From contig JAZSMZ010000076.1 in assembly GCA_045536155.1 (NCBI GenBank), forward strand, positions 1 through 27,943: DNA of 27,943 bases, read 5' to 3'. The DNA is from JAZQNC01 sp045536155 (GTDB lineage: Bacteria; Bacillota; Clostridia; Oscillospirales; CAG-272). The position numbers were made by a program, and so were the translations under genes. Under the pieces are notes generated by a model. It was not told the origin of the DNA. It saw nothing but the letters and a program-made list of their open reading frames with translations, and did no database searches. Positions within the stretch are counted from its first letter, which is position 1. Each line of letters opens with the position of its first letter. Below are positions 24,002 to 27,943 of this stretch, in pieces.

Positions 24002-24523
24002 TTATTCTGCAGCGGGAGCTTCTGCTTCGCCGCCGTTCTGCTTGTCGATGTAAGCCTGGAGCACGCATGCAAGTCCGAACAGAGGGGACTGGATCGAACC
24101 GAGCAACTTCGCAATGAGTCCTTCCTTGGAAGGAATGTTAGCGAGTTCGATCATGCCTGCTGCATCAAGAACTTCGCCGTCAACATAACCTGCTTTGATT
24201 TCAAAGCCTTCGATCTTGTCGGCATATTCCTTTGCAACTTTAGCGGCGGAGATCTCGTCGTTTGCAACTGCGAGTGCGGTCATGCCTTTGAGGCAATCCT
24301 TAAGAGCGGGGAGCTCTGCAGCATCGAAAGCGCGGGTAGCAAGAGAGTTCTTATATACGTGGTAATCAGCACCAACCTTGCGGAAGGAAGCGCGGAGAGC
24401 GGTATCCTGCTCTGCGGTGATTCCCATGTAGTTTACCAAAACGCCGGACTTGGATTCCTTGATTTTGGCGGTAAGAGCCTCGAGTTCAGCCTGCTTCTGA
24501 GCCAGTATTTTTTCGCTGGGCAT
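24002..24523 (-). CDS. rplJ: Ribosomal protein L10
   Basis: L10 anchors the L7/L12 dimers to the ribosome and binds its own leader RNA. The protein has about 173 residues. It opens MPSEKILAQKQAELEALTAK and contains VVNYMGITAEQ-type and YKNSLATRAF segments typical of L10, then a C-terminal helix (SPLFGLACVLQAYID) for L7/L12 binding. I chose the ATG at 24523, since AAAGGA lies 11 bases upstream and the in-frame ATG at 24535 overlaps that site. It has its own promoter and an L10-type leader. The rplK-rplA genes that usually precede it are absent, and rpoB does not follow rplL. Confidence 0.96.
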   Translation of the reverse strand: MPSEKILAQKQAELEALTAKIKESKSGVLVNYMGITAEQDTALRASFRKVGADYHVYKNSLATRAFDAAELPALKDCLKGMTALAVANDEISAAKVAKEYADKIEGFEIKAGYVDGEVLDAAGMIELANIPSKEGLIAKLLGSIQSPLFGLACVLQAYIDKQNGGEAEAPAAE

Positions 24524-24539
24524 TCGAGTATCCATCCTT

Positions 24540-24710
24540 TCGGGAAAATTTCGTATAAAAAAACGCAGCCCGTATGTTTTTTACATACCGCCGCGAACAT
24601 AACGACACAACATAAGCGTGTCGGACAAATATCAAATTTGCTGTTATGTCCTCGGCAGGAAATATTAAGTATGCGGACATACCGCATACGACCTGCTGTC
24701 TTTGGAATAC
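24540..24710 (-). promoter_or_regulatory. L10 leader (ribosomal protein autoregulatory RNA)
   Basis: The leader reads AAAGACAGCAGG near its start and CCTGCCGAGG further on, matching the L10-leader class where these segments pair and bind the L10-(L7/L12) complex. Between them is a perfect hairpin, GTATGCGG with CCGCATAC. A GC-rich hairpin around a GTATG/CATAC stem (about 24564-24595), followed by seven T (24557-24563), looks like an attenuator before rplJ. Confidence 0.8.
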
Positions 24711-24716
24711 CCAAGT

Positions 24717-24745
24717 ATTATAGCAAAAAATCCGCCCTGTGTCAA
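24717..24745 (-). promoter_or_regulatory. Consensus promoter of rplJ-rplL
   Basis: TTGACA (24740-24745), 17 bases, TATAAT (24717-24722) with an extended TGC. It is embedded in the terminator of mnmA: the -35 lies in the hairpin loop and the -10 just after the T-run. Confidence 0.92.
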
Positions 24746-24754
24746 GGCGGATTT
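24725..24754 (-). terminator. Terminator of mnmA overlapping the rplJ promoter
   Basis: On the minus strand AAATCCGCC (24746-24754) pairs perfectly with GGCGGATTT (24728-24736) around the 9-base loop TTGACACAG, and a run of six T follows. It lies about 33 bases after the mnmA stop. Confidence 0.9.
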
Positions 24755-24787
24755 GAAAAAGTTTACATTGTGTTCAATTATGCGCTG

Positions 24788-25804
24788 TCAGTCAATCAGG
24801 CCGCCGAATAAAATACATCCATCGGCGTCGTAAAAGACTGCGCTCTGACCGGGTGTGACGGCGCGTGACGGTTTTTCAAAAATCACTTCAGCGCATCCGC
24901 CTTCAATTTTCACGCGCACGGCGGCAGGCATTGCCGCATAACGCATCTTGGCAAACGCTTCGATCTCTCCCTCAAATGGCTCGATAAGCTGAAAATTGAG
25001 GCGAGACACCGATGCGCTTTCGGTAAACTCTCCTCCGGCGTCGGCCAAGTATATGCGGTTTTCTTTTGCGCCGATACGTGATATGAACACGGGACGCCCG
25101 AGGGCAATTCCGAGTCCCTTGCGCTGGCCTACGGTATAGTGGAGCAATCCGCGGTGACGTCCGCACGCCTTTCCCTCGGGAGAAATGAAATCGCCCTCGG
25201 GCATTTTGCCGTAACGCGCCTCTATAAAAGAAGCGTAATCGTTATCGGGAATAAAGCATATCTCCTGACTTTCCTTCGCACCAGCCGACGAAAGGCCGAT
25301 CAGACGCGCATCCCTTCGCACGTCCTCCTTGATTGCCCCAAAAAGCGGGAAATAGAGCATCTTAAGCTGATCCTGCCTGAGTCCCCAAAGGACGTAGCTC
25401 TGATCCTTTTTGCCGTCGTCGGCGCGGGCAATGGCATACCGTCCATCCCGCTCGACGATCTTGCAGTAGTGCCCTGTCGACACACGGTCAAAGCCGTTGA
25501 GCGCGGCATATTCGCACATAACGCCGAATTTCACACTCGGATTGCAGAATATGCATGGGTTTGGCGTGCGTGCCGCGAGATACTCAAGGCAAAAGGGCTC
25601 GACAACGTCGCGCTCAAATCGCTCGGCGCAGTCGATCTCTACAAGAGGTATTCCTATCTCTTCGGCAGCCTTTTTTGCGCTGTCGGTTTCGGTGTACCGA
25701 TGCATTTTCAGCACCGCACCCACGACCTCGTGCCCTTCTTTTTTTAATACGTGCGCGGCGTATGACGAATCGAGTCCGCCGCTCATTCCAAGAAGTATTT
25801 TCAT
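24788..25804 (-). CDS. mnmA: tRNA 2-thiouridylase
   Basis: MnmA activates U34 of tRNA Lys, Glu and Gln with ATP and inserts sulfur delivered as persulfide. The 338-residue protein has the PP-loop SGGLDSS (8-14), the catalytic Cys in NPCIFCNPSVKF (C87, with C84 close by), and the second Cys in SQEICFIPD (C183). It also shows HYTVGQRKGLGI and a C-terminal beta-barrel domain with the VTPGQSAVFYD motif. The ATG at 25804 has only a weak AAGAAAG site and sits directly behind a long hairpin. It is probably the third gene of the nifS-nifU-mnmA operon, from which two tandem repeats separate it. Confidence 0.95.
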   Translation of the reverse strand: MKILLGMSGGLDSSYAAHVLKKEGHEVVGAVLKMHRYTETDSAKKAAEEIGIPLVEIDCAERFERDVVEPFCLEYLAARTPNPCIFCNPSVKFGVMCEYAALNGFDRVSTGHYCKIVERDGRYAIARADDGKKDQSYVLWGLRQDQLKMLYFPLFGAIKEDVRRDARLIGLSSAGAKESQEICFIPDNDYASFIEARYGKMPEGDFISPEGKACGRHRGLLHYTVGQRKGLGIALGRPVFISRIGAKENRIYLADAGGEFTESASVSRLNFQLIEPFEGEIEAFAKMRYAAMPAAVRVKIEGGCAEVIFEKPSRAVTPGQSAVFYDADGCILFGGLID

Positions 25805-25809
25805 CTTTC

Positions 25810-25844
25810 TTGAGGGGGACTTTTTGGAAAAAAGTCCCCCTCAA
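25810..25844. repeat. Perfect 16-base hairpin immediately upstream of mnmA
   Basis: TTGAGGGGGACTTTTT (25810-25825) is followed by a 3-base loop and its exact complement (25829-25844). On the mnmA transcript the stem ends five bases before the start codon. Confidence 0.9.
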
Positions 25845-25902
25845 ACTCCCCTCAAAAACTTTAGTGAATACAATGTATGGTATAATTGATTTGTTAGCCT
25901 AC
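25839..25902. repeat. Direct repeat, copy 1
   Basis: The unit starts CCTCAAACTCCCCTCAAAAA and ends GTTAGCCTAC. It nearly matches copy 2 with a few substitutions and small insertions, and it overlaps the right arm of the hairpin before mnmA. A plus-strand extended -10 (TGGTATAAT) lies at 25878-25886. Confidence 0.92.
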
Positions 25903-25946
25903 AGAGGCGAGGTAACCTTGTGCCAATTGGCATCTTTTAAAAGCTA

Positions 25947-26012
25947 CCTCAAACTCCCCTCAAAAACTTTAATGAATACAATATAATGGTATAATTTGAT
26001 TTGTTAGCCTAC
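25947..26012. repeat. Direct repeat, copy 2
   Basis: The same unit as copy 1, 44 bases further right, also carrying TGGTATAAT (25987-25995). The bases after it (CCTCAAAAATTTTA, 26012-26025) look like the start of a third, truncated unit. Confidence 0.92.
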
Positions 26013-26039
26013 CTCAAAAATTTTACCTATGCTATCAAA

Positions 26040-26486
26040 TCAATGATGATGCGAGCAGGAATCGCAGCAGCCGCTGCAGCCCTCGTCGACAGCACGGGTA
26101 ATCTCATTTTCGATACCCTGACGGCGATAGTAATCGGCAAGCGCCGCTTTGACAGCCTCTTCTGCGAGTACCGAGCAGTGGATCTTTGCGGGCGGAAGCC
26201 CATCGAGCGCCTCTACTACCGCTTTATTGGTCAGCTTGACAGCGTCGTCAATGGTTTTACCCTTGATTAGCTCTGTCGCCATCGACGACGTCGCGATTGC
26301 TGCGCCGCAGCCAAAGGTCTTAAAGGATACGTCGGTGATGACGCCGTCATCGGAAATCTTGAGGAAAACCTTCATTATATCACCGCATACCTCGTTGCCG
26401 ACCTCGCCGACACCGTTTGCATCGGCAAGCTCACCCACATTGCGCGGATTTGTGAAATGGTCCATTACTTTGTCACTGTATAACAT
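26040..26486 (-). CDS. nifU: Fe-S cluster scaffold protein, NifU/IscU type, with a Cys/His-rich tail
   Basis: This scaffold receives sulfur from NifS and assembles Fe-S clusters. The 148-residue protein has the three ligand Cys of the IscU/NifU-N family: C34 in NEVCGD, C60 in FGCGAAIA and C104 in HCSVLAEEA. D36 in CGD fits the type with a conserved Asp. Residues 1-130 fill the usual domain. An additional tail (137-148) reads CSGCCDSCSHHH, with four Cys and three His, which is beyond the standard scaffold and looks metal-binding. The ATG at 26486 has AAAGG about 11 bases upstream. It lies 38 bases after nifS in the same operon. Confidence 0.94.
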   Translation of the reverse strand: MLYSDKVMDHFTNPRNVGELADANGVGEVGNEVCGDIMKVFLKISDDGVITDVSFKTFGCGAAIATSSMATELIKGKTIDDAVKLTNKAVVEALDGLPPAKIHCSVLAEEAVKAALADYYRRQGIENEITRAVDEGCSGCCDSCSHHH

Positions 26487-26524
26487 ATCAAAAATTGCCT
26501 TTCTGTTTTTAAATTAAATACAAT

Positions 26525-27685
26525 TTATTCCTTCCAAAGGGGGCTCATCTGACGAAGCCTTTCCACAATGGCGGGAAGCTTTTCGATGATGTAGTCGACA
26601 TCATCGTCGGTATTGTTGTGCGAAAGCGAGATGCGGAGAGATCCGTGCGCCTTTTCGGGAGGCACGCCAATGCTGAGCAGCACGTGCGACGGCTCAAGCG
26701 ATGCCGACGAGCAGGCAGAGCCTGTCGATGCGGCGATGCCTGCCATATCGAGCAGCAAAACGAGGCTTTCGCCCTCGATGCAGTCAAATCCGAAATTGAC
26801 GTTGCCCGAAAGTCTGTTTTCCATTGTGCCGTGAATGCGGCTGCGCGGAATCTTTTCGGTTATCGCCTTGGCAAGGCGGTCACGCATGGAGGCGATGCGG
26901 GGCATGTCATCAAGCGATGCGACAGCGTTTTCAAGCGCAGTTGCAAGCCCTGCAATATATGCGGTATTTTCGGTGCCTCCTCTGCGGCCTCTCTCCTGCC
27001 CGCCGCCGTCGATGAGATTGCGGCATCGGGTGCCCGTTTTGATATAAAGTGCGCCCACTCCCTTGGGAGCGCCCAGCTTGTGTCCCGACAGAGCGAGCAT
27101 ATCAACCGAAAGCTCTGACAAGTTTATCGGTACGTTTCCGATCGCCTGGACGGCGTCGGTAAACATTGTGACCTTGTGCGACTTTGCCACCTCGGCGATC
27201 TCCTTGATCGGCATTACCGTGCCAATCTCGTTGTTTGCATACATGATCGCGACGAGGATCGTGTCCTCTCTTATTGCCTTTTCGACCTGCTCGGGATAAA
27301 CGAGGCCGTTCGAATCGACGTCGAGATAAGTTACCTCGAATCCCTCTTTTTCAAGGGATGCAAGGGCATTGAGCACCGCGTGATGCTCCACCTTCGTTGA
27401 TATGATGTGCTTGCCGCGGGCGGAGTTGGCATATGCACTGCCCTTTATCGCCCAGTTGTCGGCCTCGGAGCCCGAGGCGGTAAAATAAATCTCGTTAGGC
27501 TTGCATCCGAGCACGTCGGCGATTCTTTTACGCGAATCCATGATGATCTTTGCCGCATCGCGTCCCTTTGAATAAAGACTTGACGGATTGCCCCATGCAT
27601 CGCTGAGCAGGGGGATCACGGTATCGAGCACCTGCTTCGATACCGGAGTTGTTGCCGCATTATCGGCATAAACAAAACGTGTCAT
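26525..27685 (-). CDS. nifS: Cysteine desulfurase, NifS/IscS type
   Basis: This PLP enzyme converts cysteine to alanine and leaves a persulfide on an active-site Cys for Fe-S and tRNA thiolation pathways. The 386-residue protein has YADNAATTPV at the N-terminus, VEHHAVLN (99-106), the PLP lysine K203 in LSGHKLGAPKG, the RGGTENTAYIAG motif, and the active Cys C325 in STGSACSSASLEPSHV. The loop around it fits group I (IscS/NifS) enzymes. AAGGA lies nine bases before the ATG. It leads the operon nifS-nifU-mnmA and has a clear promoter. No iscR is visible. Confidence 0.96.
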   Translation of the reverse strand: MTRFVYADNAATTPVSKQVLDTVIPLLSDAWGNPSSLYSKGRDAAKIIMDSRKRIADVLGCKPNEIYFTASGSEADNWAIKGSAYANSARGKHIISTKVEHHAVLNALASLEKEGFEVTYLDVDSNGLVYPEQVEKAIREDTILVAIMYANNEIGTVMPIKEIAEVAKSHKVTMFTDAVQAIGNVPINLSELSVDMLALSGHKLGAPKGVGALYIKTGTRCRNLIDGGGQERGRRGGTENTAYIAGLATALENAVASLDDMPRIASMRDRLAKAITEKIPRSRIHGTMENRLSGNVNFGFDCIEGESLVLLLDMAGIAASTGSACSSASLEPSHVLLSIGVPPEKAHGSLRISLSHNNTDDDVDYIIEKLPAIVERLRQMSPLWKE

Positions 27686-27740
27686 ATATATTTTTCCTTG
27701 TTAGATCATAATAATTTGCCCTGTTTTCGAGGACATCATT

Positions 27741-27769
27741 ATTCTATACTAATTTAGTGTTCTTTTCAA
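27741..27769 (-). promoter_or_regulatory. Promoter of the nifS-nifU-mnmA operon
   Basis: TTGAAA (27764-27769), 17 bases, TAGAAT (27741-27746). The leader to nifS is about 48 bases. I saw no clear IscR-like palindrome. Confidence 0.75.
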
Positions 27770-27841
27770 GACGTATATATATAATAATTGTAAACTTTTT
27801 TTCAACGTCTATACCCGACATTAAAAAAATCGCCCTTTTAA

Positions 27842-27870
27842 TTGACATTGCATGATCGATGTGGTATAAT
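27842..27870 (+). promoter_or_regulatory. Strong rightward promoter at the window edge
   Basis: TTGACA (27842-27847), 17 bases, TATAAT (27865-27870) with an extended TGG. The transcript would start near 27877 and run off the window. Its first 65 bases are GC-rich, with a CCGCC/GGCGG hairpin, and match no RNA or gene I can name. Confidence 0.85.
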
Positions 27871-27943
27871 ATGCCGTGTTGAATATCGAGGTGTGGCGCA
27901 ATTGGGGAGAAGCAGCGACCGCCGCCGGTGGCGGATGAAGGGA

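Noticed and set aside
27888..27943. tRNA starting near 27888
   Set aside because: The run GTGTGGCGCAATTGG looks like the first part of a tRNA, but the D stem does not close (no matching GCGC after the loop) and the sequence ends before any T arm.

Overview
The window is chromosomal DNA from a Gram-positive Bacillota, most likely an uncultured gut-type Clostridia. Evidence: spoVG, a DUF1385/YqhQ gene, an SLH-type surface protein, AGGAGG-like ribosome binding sites, many near-consensus sigma-A promoters (17-base spacers, often extended -10 TGn), and hairpin-plus-T-run terminators. Twenty-six visible stop codons are TAA (19) or TGA (7), and none is TAG. No rRNA, complete tRNA, CRISPR array, phage or IS gene is visible. 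Genes are tightly packed, with only short intergenic gaps.

Layout. 1-3400: the end of an ftsQ/divIB-like gene, a convergent YihY-type membrane protein, a two-gene split chromate-type transporter (chrA pair), and an AT-rich small lipoprotein. 3400-3840: a gene-free nest of palindromic repeats. 3843-5693: a secreted protein with five Cys/His units resembling B-box zinc fingers, a chitobiase-C-terminal-like domain and SLH repeats, behind a consensus promoter and a ~175-base leader. 5959-13351: lipoate-protein ligase, then a 2-oxoacid dehydrogenase operon transcribed right to left (DeoR-type regulator, E2, E3, fused E1 alpha/beta). Its E3 gene carries an in-frame TAG and its E1 gene a 12-base C homopolymer. 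13715-17798: DUF1385, spoVG, murC with a coupled 24-residue membrane micropeptide, and ispE. 17908-23408: an ArsB/SLC13-like permease, divergent from a cysK-ribF-radA-phosphoesterase operon. 23491-27685: rplJ-rplL behind an L10-type leader, then the sulfur-relay operon nifS-nifU-mnmA. The right edge has a strong rightward promoter whose product is not identifiable.

How the genes work together. Lipoate ligase can charge the E2 lipoyl domain beside which it is encoded. NifS, NifU and MnmA form a sulfur-transfer set (cysteine desulfurase, Fe-S scaffold, tRNA 2-thiouridylase). CysK upstream of RibF, RadA and a phosphoesterase is a housekeeping operon.

Most notable: the B-box-like repeats on a predicted extracellular anchored protein; the amber codon and poly-C tract in the dehydrogenase operon; the hairpin-spaced GTGATATT array; the mnmA terminator that encloses the rplJ promoter -35; the tandem 64-66 base repeats inside the nifS-nifU-mnmA operon; and the murC-coupled micropeptide.
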